DNA from: Undibacterium piscinae
GTDB lineage: Bacteria; Pseudomonadota; Gammaproteobacteria; Burkholderiales; Burkholderiaceae_D
Assembly (NCBI GenBank): GCA_003970805.2
Contig: CP051152.1
Span: 2,976,001-3,040,000 of the forward strand
Direction of reading: 5' to 3'
DNA length: 64,000 bases
Every line of letters starts with the position of its first letter. The first letter of the stretch is position 1. Position numbers and translations under genes: made by a program. The notes under the pieces were generated by a model. The model was not told the origin of the DNA. It ran no database searches and worked only from the letters and a program-made list of their open reading frames with translations. This document shows positions 18,008 through 26,899 of this stretch, one piece after another.

Positions 18008-18678
18008 CGGGTTTCCAGCATATAGCCGATACCACGCAAGGTGGTGATCGCCACCGCGCCGGCACTGGCTAGTTCCAGCTTCTTGCGCAGACGGTGGATG
18101 TAGATTTCTATCGCATCGAGATTGGCGTCATCATCAAGCGCAAACACTTCGTTGAACAGCTTGTCTTTCGAGACCGCCTGACCGCGTCGTATGATCAGCG
18201 CTTCCAGCACCGCATGTTCGCGTGGTGTCAGCGACATGGCAGTGCTGGCATAGGCAAACTGGCGGCTGACCGTATCAAAGCTCAGTTCGCCGCATAGCAG
18301 GGTGATCGCTTCATTGCCTTGCGAGCGGCGCAACAGGGCTTTCACGCGCGCTTCCAGTTCGGCCAGTTCAAACGGTTTGGCCAGATAATCGTCGGCACCG
18401 AGGTTTAAGCCCTGCACACGTTCGTTGAGGCCGCCGCGTGCGGTTAAAATCAGTACCGGTGCCTTGCTGCCGCGTGCGCGCAGGCGCTTGAGTACATCGA
18501 GCCCGTCCATTTTCGGCAGGGTCAGGTCGAGTATCACCAGCGCATATTCCTGGGTATGCAGCAATGCGTCGGCATCTGCACCGTTCATCGCGCATTCTAC
18601 CGTTAAATGAGCGTCTTCCAGTGCTTTCGCCAGCCATCGTGATAACTCCAGATGGTCTTCCACCAATAAAATACGCAT
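18004..18678 (-). CDS. OmpR-family response regulator (TctD/QseB type)
   Basis: A 224-residue regulator. The receiver domain has the acidic pair in LLVEDHLELS, phospho-acceptor Asp in LVILDLTLPKMDG (about residue 51), Thr in LILTARG and Lys in YLAKPFEL. A C-terminal winged helix (Trans_reg_C) contains LTPREHAVLEALIIRRGQ and IHRLRKKLE. Phosphorylated by the kinase encoded immediately downstream with a 4-base overlap. Target genes are unknown. It is transcribed away from the plus-strand kinase relic beginning at about 18848. Confidence 0.9.
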   Translation of the reverse strand: MRILLVEDHLELSRWLAKALEDAHLTVECAMNGADADALLHTQEYALVILDLTLPKMDGLDVLKRLRARGSKAPVLILTARGGLNERVQGLNLGADDYLAKPFELAELEARVKALLRRSQGNEAITLLCGELSFDTVSRQFAYASTAMSLTPREHAVLEALIIRRGQAVSKDKLFNEVFALDDDANLDAIEIYIHRLRKKLELASAGAVAITTLRGIGYMLETR

Positions 18679-18847
18679 TCTTTGTCTCCGCCTTTGTTAC
18701 GATCAAAATAGCTTAATTTTTTCCATCGAGTCGCTTTTTTCGGCGTCGTCTGCAACGCCGTTCTTGGTATTTGCTCGTGGGCACTTTTTTTCTTGTGCTT
18801 TTTTATAATACGCAATTCTGGGCTTTTGCAACAGCGCCAAAATGGGC

Positions 18848-19942
18848 CATGATGTGGCAGGCTCCATCGCAATGCTGGAGCGTTTGCCGCCGATAGAGCG
18901 AGAGGCCTGGCTGACTAAGTTAGATAGAAATAACTACCGCTACTTTTTACCCGTGGCCCTGCATCTGTCCATCTGCCAGAAAAATCGGCCGACAGCGCGC
19001 TGGCACATGAGGTGATCCATTCGGTCAGTATCGCCTTAGGGACAGAATATACGGTCGCGCCTAGTTTTTATCTGGATGCCGAAGCCCGCAGACACATGGA
19101 TGACGGTCCGCTGGAATAGCCAAGGCCGGGATGCCTTCAACGCCATGGCACCCGCATCTCTGCCTATTTGAGCGAACGCATACAGGCTGGCAGCGGTTAC
19201 GCATGATGCAAACGCCGATCACGCGTATGCGCCTGAGGGTGGACATGCTTGATGACGAAGCGCATAGAGGCTACGCACTCGCTATGCAAAGCCTGGTGGA
19301 GCAAGGCATCGCCTATGCCCGTGCGCATAATTTAGCGGCAAGATGAAAAAATTTGCACGCATCAATCTCGCGCCTTGCGGCGTAGTCTATGCTGTCGGAC
19401 TATCAGGATGCCGGTGGAACAGCAACGCGCATTGACCGGCCAATTGGGCAGACCTATGGAGCAAGGCACGCAATCGTAGCCAGCGGCAAGATGAAAAAAT
19501 TTGCAGCATCAATCTCGATGCCTTGCTGCGTAGTCTGGTGTCGGACTATCAGGATGCCGGTCACAGCATCGCAGTGACCGGCCAATTGGGCAGACCTATA
19601 CGCAGTGCGCCGCTGGCGCTGAAGCGCATACTAAGCAATCTTTTGGATAATGCTTTAAAGTTCGGCACGCAGGTTGAAATAGGCTTGCAAGGGCTTGCGG
19701 CAGATCAGATTTCTATCACTGTCATGGATAGGGGGCCTGGCATTCCCGTAGCTGAACTAAACGCGGTATTGCAGCCGTATTATCGGGTAGAGAATTCACG
19801 CAATCGTGACACGGGCGGTAGCGGTTTAGGTCTGGCGATTGCACAGCAATTGAGTCTGACTCTGGGCGGCTCTCTGCATTTAAGTAATCGTGATGGCGGT
19901 GGTTTGCTGGCGGAGTTACGCTTGCCGAATCGAGACGCTTAA
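18848..19942 (+). pseudogene. Second sensor histidine kinase, multiply broken
   Basis: Pieces of one kinase lie in order but in different frames: a periplasmic start (AMLERLPPIEREAWLTKLD, NYRYFLP), SALAHEVIHSVSIALGTEY, a HisKA piece (MQTPITRMRLRVDMLDDEAH, SLVEQGIAYARAHN) that lacks a convincing upstream phospho-His block, then SDYQDAG and a complete HATPase domain (ILSNLLDNALKFG, MDRGPGIP, GGSGLGLAIAQ) to the stop at 19942. There are several stops and frame changes, and a partial tandem duplication sits at the dimerisation/ATPase boundary. No response regulator follows. It is a different family from the neighbouring TctE-type kinase. Confidence 0.75.
19309..19602 (+). repeat. Imperfect tandem duplication inside the kinase pseudogene
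   Basis: Copy 1 (about 19309-19455) and copy 2 (about 19456-19602) share the ordered blocks GGAGCAAGGC, GCGGCAAGATGAAAAAATTT, CATCAATCTCG, CGGACTATCAGGATGCCGGT and GACCGGCCAATTGGGCAGAC. Copy 1 is the more degenerate: small indels put it out of frame, while copy 2 reads into the intact ATPase domain. Confidence 0.75.
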
Positions 19943-19971
19943 TCCAAACAGTCGATCAAAAAAGGAGCAAT

Positions 19972-20403
19972 ATGCGCGAATTAGTGTGGGTGAACGATGC
20001 CAGTAAAGTCGATTGGAAGGCGCTTTCCGCCTTGTATAAAATTGCCTTGGGTGAAAAATCGGCAGAGAATCTGGCGATCGTGTTTGCCAATAGTAAGTTC
20101 AAACACTTCATTTACGATGGCGAGCGCCTGATCGGTGCCGGCCGTGCTCTGGCTGATGGCGTCGATTGCGCGTATTTGTGCGACATCGCTATCTTGCCCG
20201 AGTATCAGGGGCAGGCGCTCGGCAAGGCCATGGTGAATAAATTGTTGGCCGATGCCGCCGGACATAAAAAAGTGATCTTGTACGCCAATCCCGGTAAAGA
20301 GGCATTTTACAAAAAACTGGGTTTTTGCAAAATGAATACCGCCATGGCGATCTTCAGCAATCAAGAACTGGCCTTGGCGTCTGGCTTACTCAGCGCTGAT
20401 TAA
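19972..20403 (+). CDS. GNAT-family N-acetyltransferase
   Basis: A 143-residue protein with the GNAT acetyl-CoA-binding core: CDIAILPEYQGQALGKAMVN is motif A with a Q-x-x-G-x-A/G pyrophosphate loop, and KVILYANPGKEAFYKKLGF is motif B with the AFYKKLGF ending. It belongs to the small YjaB/ElaA-like group of unknown acceptor. AAGGAG lies six bases before the ATG, giving a confident start. It follows the kinase pseudogene on the same strand by 29 bases, but an operon with a dead gene says little about its function. Confidence 0.88.
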   Translation: MRELVWVNDASKVDWKALSALYKIALGEKSAENLAIVFANSKFKHFIYDGERLIGAGRALADGVDCAYLCDIAILPEYQGQALGKAMVNKLLADAAGHKKVILYANPGKEAFYKKLGFCKMNTAMAIFSNQELALASGLLSAD

Positions 20404-20417
20404 GTCACGCGAAGTAA

Positions 20418-20457
20418 GCCGCACTAAATAAGCAGCACTAAATAAGCAGCACTAAGC
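20418..20457 (+). repeat. Short tandem repeat, 14-mer units
   Basis: Three consecutive copies of a GCAGCACTAAATAA-like unit (first unit GCCGCACTAAATAA, last truncated to GCAGCACTAAGC) just after the GNAT stop codon. No hairpin is formed. Probably replication slippage. Confidence 0.7.
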
Positions 20458-20553
20458 GATCGCAATTTCTAAATTCAGTCAGCAGCCGTGTGCGGCTGCT
20501 GTATAGGATTTAGGATTAAAAATTCGAGTCAAAAATTTTGCCGAAAATTATGG

Positions 20554-20642
20554 TACTAGTAGGGGGTATCAGTAGTTGTGCGTCAATTGCGCACATAGAA
20601 TATGCGCAAGCGACTGGCCTAAGTCTATACTCCCTGTTTTTT
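20554..20642 (+). repeat. ~88-bp intergenic repeat, copy A
   Basis: Begins TACTAGTAGGGGGTATC, contains the conserved block AATTGCGCACATAGAATATG followed by CGCAAGCG, and ends ATACTCCCTGTTTTTT. Copy B lies exactly 1066 bases further on in the same orientation. The two copies flank the PEP-CTERM gene. The core contains the palindrome TGCGCA twice. Confidence 0.8.
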
Positions 20643-20751
20643 TAAGAATAATGGTCTTGGCGATGGTTACAAATAGCTGACCTGGTAGCTAGTTGCAGAC
20701 ATCAAATTCTTACATTTATTTTAGAGAATAGCAGAGTAGACCCCAATGAAA

Positions 20752-20771
20752 AAGGGACCCGAAGGCCCCTT
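20752..20771 (-). terminator. Intrinsic terminator of the PEP-CTERM gene
   Basis: Read on the minus strand: AAGGGGCC, loop TTCG, GGTCCCTT, then TTTC. An eight-base stem with one mismatch, a stable UUCG tetraloop and a T-rich tail, 31 bases after the stop codon of the minus-strand gene. Confidence 0.75.
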
Positions 20772-20802
20772 AATATGTCTTAATGCGTCGCCTAAATAAG
20801 CA

Positions 20803-21417
20803 TCAGACGCGACGTCGACGGATCGCTGCGATACCAACCAAAGCGATACCCATTAGCGTCAGCGAACCGGGCTCTGGAACATCAGTTACTGGCGCCGCTG
20901 AGCTATACAGGGCAATCACCACGCTGCCCCAGCCACCTTTGTCTGCGCGCCAGGTAGACTGGCCTTGTTCTTCGTATGAGATATCAAAATTGCCGGTAAA
21001 TTCATTGCGCAAATCGACCCATGCCATAGGCAGGATGAAGCCCGCATTATCTAGTCCATGCAGACCGGCATAAGCACCAGTTCCGACAAAGAAACCAGTC
21101 GCAGTGTCCGGTGACAAACCAGGAAAGCCGCCACCTATGTTGCAGCAACCACCCCAGCTATTGGCCACGCCGCTATAAGTAGCAGAGCCGGTGAGACCAT
21201 TGGCGTAGCTCACATAAATACCGACGCGATTAGCATGCTGGGTGTCGCTAGTGCCCCAAGGATTTGCTGGCATTTCACCGAGCAGTCTTTCGAAATCTGT
21301 CCATTCGCTTAACTTTCCCATGCCTTCAAGTGTCATAGGAACGGCCACCGCGCTAGTGGTGACAAACGCGCTGAAGATGAATCCTAGAGCGAGTTGTGCT
21401 AAATGTTTGATTTTCAT
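20803..21417 (-). CDS. PEP-CTERM sorting-domain protein, exported
   Basis: A 204-residue protein with a signal peptide (MKIKHLAQLALGFIFSAFV to about SAVAVP) and the exosortase signal at the C-terminus: VPEPGS, hydrophobic helix LTLMGIALVGIAAI, basic tail RRRRV. It is a predicted substrate of exosortase A, fitting the exosortase-associated genes at 1-8 kb. The middle part has several Gly-rich stretches and a Cys-Cys pair (GGCCNIGGGFPG) but no domain I recognise. AAGGAGA lies six bases before the ATG at 21417, so this start is preferred to one 75 bases upstream. Flanked by the ~88-bp repeats, with a UUCG terminator after it. Confidence 0.88.
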   Translation of the reverse strand: MKIKHLAQLALGFIFSAFVTTSAVAVPMTLEGMGKLSEWTDFERLLGEMPANPWGTSDTQHANRVGIYVSYANGLTGSATYSGVANSWGGCCNIGGGFPGLSPDTATGFFVGTGAYAGLHGLDNAGFILPMAWVDLRNEFTGNFDISYEEQGQSTWRADKGGWGSVVIALYSSAAPVTDVPEPGSLTLMGIALVGIAAIRRRRV

Positions 21418-21619
21418 TTTATCTCCTTGATTGAAACAATAATTTGCTGATGAAATCATTGTCAGCAAATACCATGCCAAATATAAAAACAATATAAAAG
21501 CAAAATAAAATCAAATACTTAGTGTTTATAGAGCGCAGTTGGGTAGGAAAAGTAAGCGGTAAGTGTAAAAAATATCGACACTTGAATTCGGTCTATCGTG
21601 ATGCGCCCTCTATATTTAA

Positions 21620-21707
21620 TACTAGGAGGGGGTATCTTGCGGTATGCGTGAATTGCGCACATAGAATATGCGCAAGCGGCTTGGTTAAATCCATACTCCC
21701 TGTTTTT
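21620..21707 (+). repeat. ~88-bp intergenic repeat, copy B
   Basis: Begins TACTAGGAGGGGGTATC, has the same 28-base core as copy A (AATTGCGCACATAGAATATG then CGCAAGCG) and the same ending ATACTCCCTGTTTTTT. It lies about 200 bases upstream of the PEP-CTERM start. The arms are more variable than the core, which suggests a functional element rather than a recent duplication. Confidence 0.8.
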
Positions 21708-21776
21708 TGAAGATTAGATAGCTAGGTGTAGCGCTTGAGTCAATTTACTTGCGGCGCTTGTTATTGCCCCCCCGAC

Positions 21777-22463
21777 TCAACGGTAATTCGCACCGTTATT
21801 CATATCTATGACTTCGCCATTGATAAATGCGGGGGCCTCGGTGGCCAGCCAGCACACGGTGCTTGCCACCTCCTCTGCTGTGCAGAAACGCTGACTGATG
21901 GTGGCTGCTTTCAAGCGCATTTTTCTGTCTTCCGGAATGTTCTTCATCATGTCAGTGTCGACCGGGCCGGGTGCCACCGAGTTAGCAAGCACGCCTCTGG
22001 CGCCAAAGCTTCTGGCCAGCGAGCGCATTGCGTTCATCATTCCGGCTTTGGAAATGCCGTACCAAATGTCTGGATGGCCGATTTCTCCGGCGATTGAACC
22101 CATGCTGACGATGCGGCCACCGCCACGCTCGGCCATTTGTTCGGCCACCTCGGCACTCAGGCGTACCGCGCTAATCAGATTTACGTTAAGAATATGCAAA
22201 ATATCTTCGCTACTGTATTCGCTGAGGGCTTTGCTGTTCATGATGCCGGCGTTGTTAATCAAAACGTCCGGTGTCCCTATGCGCTCGATAATTTGTCTGG
22301 TCTGCAGAAAATCAGAGACATCGGTAATCCAACTGCTGATCCCGTCCTGCGCAGCGGCTAGCCCGGATCGTGAGAGTACATGGACTTCATAGCCTTTTTG
22401 AAGCAGATTTTTAGATATTTCCAGGCCTATGCCGCGGTTGCCGCCAGTAACGATTGCTTTCAT
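21777..22463 (-). CDS. Short-chain dehydrogenase/reductase (SDR)
   Basis: A 228-residue classical SDR. The cofactor motif is TGGNRGIGLEI (TGxxxGxG) at residue 7; NNAG is at about residue 90; the catalytic Ser is in VSMGSIAGEIG, and YGISKAG gives Tyr and Lys. The length and the ending (VDTDMMKNIP, GEVIDMNNG) resemble FabG/PhaB-like NAD(P)H oxidoreductases. The substrate cannot be told from sequence. It is divergent from a LysR-type regulator 138 bp away, the usual arrangement for a regulator and its target. Confidence 0.88.
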   Translation of the reverse strand: MKAIVTGGNRGIGLEISKNLLQKGYEVHVLSRSGLAAAQDGISSWITDVSDFLQTRQIIERIGTPDVLINNAGIMNSKALSEYSSEDILHILNVNLISAVRLSAEVAEQMAERGGGRIVSMGSIAGEIGHPDIWYGISKAGMMNAMRSLARSFGARGVLANSVAPGPVDTDMMKNIPEDRKMRLKAATISQRFCTAEEVASTVCWLATEAPAFINGEVIDMNNGANYR

Positions 22464-22601
22464 TTTGCTACCCTATAAATTGAGATGCGTCGCTAGATTG
22501 CGCAGTGCAGACATTCTGACTTATAAGTTTTTAGAAATAAATAATGCATAATGTAATTAACTACTCCGAAAAACGTAGTAATAAAATTCCCAAAAAAACC
22601 T

Positions 22602-23498
22602 ATGGATAAGCTCAAAGCGATACGCAGCTTTGTCGCGATTGCCGACGCTGGCAGTTTCACCGCTGCTGCCACGGCGCTGGCGACCTCGTTGCCCAGTGTG
22701 GTGCGGCAACTCGCTGGCTTAGAAGCCTTACTGGGGGCGCGTTTGTTTAATCGCAGCACCCGCCATGTGGCTTTGACTGAACAAGGCCGACTTTATCTGC
22801 TGCACGCACGCAGCTTATTGGCGGCCGATGCTGAGGCTGATGCCCAATTGCAGGCCGATCAAAGCGAGCCTCAGGGCCGCTTGGTGATTACTGCGCCGGT
22901 ATTATTTGGCCAGCGCTACCTCTGTCCTGCAATTAACCGCTTTATCGAGCACTATCCCAAGCTCAGCGTAGAAGTGCATTTGCTCGATAGGCTGGTGAAT
23001 CTTGTTGAAGAAGGTTTTGATCTCGGCCTGCGGATAGGCGAGATGCACGACTCTAGCCTGGTGGGACAGCATCTGGCCGACTTACGGCGGGTCTACGCAG
23101 CCGCACCTGCGTATCTGGCCAGCAGCGGTACGCCCACAACACCGGCTGCCTTGCGTGAGCACAACTGCCTACGCAGTACGCAACAACAAGGCCATTGGAT
23201 GTTTCAGCAGCAAGGCAAAAATATGCCGCAAGCGGTCAGTGGCAGGCTGGTGTTTAATCAAGTCGCCCCCTTGGTTGAGGCCTGCGTGGCCGGTTTGGGG
23301 ATAGGTCATTTCAGCATCTATCAAGTTGCGCCGTATCTGCAAAGTGGGCAATTACAGCTGGTGCTGGAAGACTATGAGCTGGCAGCGCGACCACTGCACA
23401 TCTTATACCCGCACAGTAAATTACTAGCGGCGCGCAGCAAAGCCTTGATCGCCTGGATCAAGCAAGAGATCAGCGTGGTAAGGGCGACTTGGGAATAA
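22602..23498 (+). CDS. LysR-family transcriptional regulator
   Basis: A 298-residue LTTR. The N-terminal helix-turn-helix is clear (MDKLKAIRSFVAIADAGSF, TAAATALATSLPSVVRQLAG, LEALLGARLFNRSTRHVALT). The C-terminal effector domain (from about residue 90, RLVITAPVLFGQRYLCP) is of the CrgA/AaeR-like subgroup. It probably controls the divergently transcribed SDR gene. The intergenic region has an AT-rich stretch but I cannot assign a T-N11-A operator with confidence. It is convergent with the AraC gene, with only 18 bases between their stop codons. Confidence 0.9.
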   Translation: MDKLKAIRSFVAIADAGSFTAAATALATSLPSVVRQLAGLEALLGARLFNRSTRHVALTEQGRLYLLHARSLLAADAEADAQLQADQSEPQGRLVITAPVLFGQRYLCPAINRFIEHYPKLSVEVHLLDRLVNLVEEGFDLGLRIGEMHDSSLVGQHLADLRRVYAAAPAYLASSGTPTTPAALREHNCLRSTQQQGHWMFQQQGKNMPQAVSGRLVFNQVAPLVEACVAGLGIGHFSIYQVAPYLQSGQLQLVLEDYELAARPLHILYPHSKLLAARSKALIAWIKQEISVVRATWE

Positions 23499-23516
23499 GC
23501 GGGTGGTCTAAGTAAT

Positions 23517-24524
23517 TTACGCCGCCTGATGCGCGCGCCATGCGGCAGGCGGCAAACCTAGATGTTTTTTGAAGGCGCGATTAAACGCCGCCACGCTTTC
23601 GTAACCGACATCAGCCGCTACCTGATCGACCCCTATGCGCGAGGCAGAGAGTTTTCTGCAGGCCACATTCATGCGCCACTTTGCCACATAGGCCATAGGG
23701 CTCTCACCTAGCGATTCTGAAAAACGCGCTGCGAAGCGTGATGGTGACATTGCGACTTCTCCCGCTAGACGCGGGATCGACCAGTCTTGCGCTGGATTTT
23801 GATGGATAGCCTTGATGGCACGCCCGACCACCGGATCTTTGATCCCGCGAAACCAGCCTACCGCTTGCTGCGGCGTGACTTCGAGATGCGCGCGCACCGC
23901 TTCGGCACACAGAATTTCTAGCAGCCGTTCAACAATAAAGCCGGCACCAAAAGCAGATCGTTCTATCTCATTGGCCATGATGTGGGCAATCCCGGATAAA
24001 TTATGCAAACTAGTTTGGCGCGACAAGTTCACCCGCAAGATAGCTGGTAGCGCGGCAAACAGAGGATTGAGTTGGGTTTGATGCAGCATAAATACACCGC
24101 ATAACAGTGAAACGCCCAAGCCCGCCTGTGCAGCGCTGGTTTTTTGTATATTTGGGCCGCCAGCCAACATCGTTTCTAAGTCCGCAATCTGATCGCTCTT
24201 GCCCTGCGATAGCGTGTGCGCCTCACCACCAAACATAATGGCCATCTCGCCCGCGGTGAGCGTGATGTGATTGCCCGACGCTGACTTGATCTCGCAATGG
24301 CCAAATTCAACCAGATGAAAGGCCACCGCCAGCGTGTCTTGCTTGAGGCCTAAGAAGGCAGCAAGTTTATCCGAGCTAGGGATGGCAATCGCACAGGGCG
24401 GGGCGTAGGCCTCACGTAACAGCACACTTCCGCCTATCCGAAGGGATCGTAAGGCATCATCTAAAACATCGCCTGATTTATCTATATTAGTGGTTTCTGC
24501 AAACTTATCGGTGTTATTGAGCAT
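23517..24524 (-). CDS. AraC-family regulator with cupin_6-type N-terminal domain
   Basis: A 335-residue regulator. The N-terminal 210 residues form a cupin-like sensor (HLVEFGHCEIKSASGN, TAGEMAIMFGGEAHTLS), and the C-terminal two-HTH AraC domain runs from about residue 235 (WSIPRLAGEVAMSPSRFAAR, VDQVAADVGYESVAAFNRAF, KKHLGLPPAAWR). Such proteins commonly regulate an adjacent divergent gene; here that is the membrane-protein gene at 24587, 62 bases away. The effector is unknown. Confidence 0.9.
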   Translation of the reverse strand: MLNNTDKFAETTNIDKSGDVLDDALRSLRIGGSVLLREAYAPPCAIAIPSSDKLAAFLGLKQDTLAVAFHLVEFGHCEIKSASGNHITLTAGEMAIMFGGEAHTLSQGKSDQIADLETMLAGGPNIQKTSAAQAGLGVSLLCGVFMLHQTQLNPLFAALPAILRVNLSRQTSLHNLSGIAHIMANEIERSAFGAGFIVERLLEILCAEAVRAHLEVTPQQAVGWFRGIKDPVVGRAIKAIHQNPAQDWSIPRLAGEVAMSPSRFAARFSESLGESPMAYVAKWRMNVACRKLSASRIGVDQVAADVGYESVAAFNRAFKKHLGLPPAAWRAHQAA

Positions 24525-24586
24525 AGAAACGACTGTTGTATGTGGTTAAACTGAATCCGTCATCATATCACTTAAGGCCAATAATC

Positions 24587-25243
24587 ATGTTAAACATCTC
24601 TGCTACCTCCATCATGCTAGGACTAGACGTCCTGATGATCGTCTACACCCTGTGGGCGCTGTCCATTTTCAAACCCCTCGGCAAATTAGGCCTGGGCATC
24701 GCGGTCGGGATGCTGGTCTGGCTAGGCGTGCTGCATCTGGCGCTATCGAGCGAAAGCCTGTTCCCTAAAGACATCTCGGGGATCGCATTTTTGGCGATTA
24801 TTTTTGCTGGCGTAGGCTTAGTTGGCGCTCTGTTATTCCTGATCCCATCGATACGCAATTTGCTACTAAGTTTGGATCAGCGCCAACTCATGCTATTGCA
24901 GGGCATACGGGCTTTCTTCGGTGGCACTTTCCTGATGTTTGCCAGCCTCGGTGTCTTGCCGCAAGCTTTTGGCATCATCGATGGCTTTACCCATATTGGT
25001 GCCGGCTTCTTTGGTCTGATCGCGGCATTCTCGGTGGCCAGTGCGGTGCAGGGTAATCGACGCGCCTGGTTTGCCAATATTTTTGGCCTGACCGATATCT
25101 TAATCGTCGCCAGTACGCTGGCCTTGATACTGCTGCCGCAAATCGGCCCTCACCACCCCATGATGTACGCTGTTTTTCTGCCTGCACCTTTGTGGTTATG
25201 GTTTCATCTGGTGTCGATCTGGAAGCTGCTGCGCGGCGAATAA
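24587..25243 (+). CDS. Seven-helix hypothetical membrane protein
   Basis: A 218-residue integral membrane protein with about seven hydrophobic segments (for example ATSIMLGLDVLMIVYTLWAL, ISGIAFLAIIFAGVGLVGAL, IDGFTHIGAGFFGLIAAFSV). No family signature is recognised; there are no obvious catalytic residues or transporter motifs. I chose the ATG at 24587 because a TAAGG-type site lies about 9 bases before it and the longer frame adds a polar, non-membrane extension. Divergent from the AraC regulator, which probably controls it. Confidence 0.72.
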   Translation: MLNISATSIMLGLDVLMIVYTLWALSIFKPLGKLGLGIAVGMLVWLGVLHLALSSESLFPKDISGIAFLAIIFAGVGLVGALLFLIPSIRNLLLSLDQRQLMLLQGIRAFFGGTFLMFASLGVLPQAFGIIDGFTHIGAGFFGLIAAFSVASAVQGNRRAWFANIFGLTDILIVASTLALILLPQIGPHHPMMYAVFLPAPLWLWFHLVSIWKLLRGE

Positions 25244-25447
25244 ATTAAAAGACAAAATAAGTCGCACTTTTAAATTGAAATGAGTTCGATCTGCGGCATG
25301 CGACATTTTTAATGCAGCATGCCGTAATGCATTCTGCGCAGGCATTGCGCGGCTGCTAAACTATAGTAACTAAAATGAAAACTGTAATACCGCGTTTTTT
25401 GCCAAATATGATAAAAATTTTAGTTCACTATTTTATATAAAACTGCC

Positions 25448-25933
25448 ATGACGACTCCTAGAGAACTTTTAAAAGCTGTAGATATTTTGGAAATGCCCGC
25501 GCATTCCAAGGCGCACCTACTTAACCCTGAAGCCATGCGACTCTCGAAGTCACTTAGCGGCGCAACTGGTCTTAACGATCTTGGCTTTCACCTGATGACG
25601 GTGATGCCGGGACGAGAGTATGCGGAATATCATCGCCATATATACGAGGAGCAATGTTTCTACGTACTCTCTGGCCATGGTGAGGCGATCATTGAAGAAC
25701 TGCGCTATGCAATCGATGCTGGAGATTTTCTTGGTTTTCCCAAAAATGGGGTGGCGCATACGATCTTCAATAATGGCAGCGCGCCTTTGGTTTTATTAGC
25801 GGCTCGCGTCAATTTAGAACAAGATGTATGCGACTATCCACGCCAGAAAAAACGTTTGTACATGAACGGAGCGCAGGAAGCCGTGGTCGATTTTGATGCC
25901 ATTAGACGCGAACCTCCGCTAGCGGATTTTTAG
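25448..25933 (+). CDS. Cupin-domain protein
   Basis: A 161-residue small cupin. Motif 1 is PGREYAEYHRHIYEEQCFYV, with the metal-binding His-x-His and Glu, followed by LSGHGEAIIE; motif 2 includes DAGDFLGFPKNGVAHTIFNN. This is a single-domain metal-binding beta barrel, possibly an enzyme or a small-molecule sensor. It stands alone with about 200 bp of AT-rich DNA upstream and is followed by a lipoprotein gene on the same strand. No substrate can be inferred. Confidence 0.85.
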   Translation: MTTPRELLKAVDILEMPAHSKAHLLNPEAMRLSKSLSGATGLNDLGFHLMTVMPGREYAEYHRHIYEEQCFYVLSGHGEAIIEELRYAIDAGDFLGFPKNGVAHTIFNNGSAPLVLLAARVNLEQDVCDYPRQKKRLYMNGAQEAVVDFDAIRREPPLADF

Positions 25934-25991
25934 CATTTTTGTTTTTCTGGTAGGCCTAAAAGTTGCTTCCTGTTTTATTGAAAGGACAAAT

Positions 25992-26813
25992 ATGTCTCGC
26001 ATTTCATTCTTAGTCCCATTGTCGTTTTGCCTCTTGAGCGCTTGCGGTGGCGGAGCTTCAGACAGTTCGGTTACGCCACCACCACCTCCGCCCCCACCCC
26101 CAGTAAAAATTAACCCGGAAGGCTTGTGGCATGGGGCTGCTAAGTCAAGCAGCAACGAGCTCGCCATCGACATGCTTGCCGATGGTTTTGGTTCGGCTTA
26201 TGCCATCGCCAATGCTGCCAATGGCGCACCGGCTGAAGCGCTCTTCATGAGCGGCTTTAGTAGTGATAATTTTGTCGTCGGCAATCTCAATAGCAGCGGA
26301 GCTGGCTATTATCGACACCAGACGGGTGGCTTCTTTGAAAGCGTGGGCTCGGCCGCAATGTCGCCGCAATCCGGTAGCACGCAGAAGTCTCTGCAGTTCC
26401 AGGTGACGGTGGGCATTAATGGCAGCGACCCGCGCACCGTCACGCTCAACTATGACAGTCAATACGATAAAGCGCTTACGGTCGAGAATTTGCTGGGTAA
26501 ATACAATAGCAAATCCCCGGATAACGCCTTGATGAGTCTGACATTGTCGAATCTTGATCCGAATAGCATGCTCATCAGCGCCAATCCAGCCTGTGTTTTT
26601 AGCTATAGCCGTGTGAAGCCTATGACTGATAGTGCCAAAAACATTTACTCGGTGGCCGCCATCTTTAGTGGTAGCGCTTGTGCTTTCCAAGGCGCAGCAA
26701 CTGGTGTCGCTTATGCTGACGTCGGCAGCGATGGAGGGGTGCTCGGGCTCAATCTCCTACTGCGCGAGACCAGCGGAAAAAGCTTCTTCGTGTTCCAGGG
26801 CCGAAAACCCTGA
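25992..26813 (+). CDS. Hypothetical lipoprotein with polyproline linker
   Basis: A 273-residue protein with lipobox LLSAC (Cys about residue 18) followed by GGGASDSS and a run of nine prolines, a typical flexible tether between the lipidated anchor and a folded domain. The C-terminal ~220 residues (starting NPEGLWHGAAKSSSNELAID) suggest a beta-rich domain with two cysteines (NPACVF and GSACAF) that could form a disulfide. I do not recognise a family. AAAGGA lies 6 bases before the ATG. Confidence 0.78.
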   Translation: MSRISFLVPLSFCLLSACGGGASDSSVTPPPPPPPPPVKINPEGLWHGAAKSSSNELAIDMLADGFGSAYAIANAANGAPAEALFMSGFSSDNFVVGNLNSSGAGYYRHQTGGFFESVGSAAMSPQSGSTQKSLQFQVTVGINGSDPRTVTLNYDSQYDKALTVENLLGKYNSKSPDNALMSLTLSNLDPNSMLISANPACVFSYSRVKPMTDSAKNIYSVAAIFSGSACAFQGAATGVAYADVGSDGGVLGLNLLLRETSGKSFFVFQGRKP

Positions 26814-26899
26814 ACGGCTCAGCTGGGGGACGATTGCCCCTTGCACATCGCTGCATGGGTGCTGATCTAGCCTAAATAAACAATCTCAACACAGCCCCG

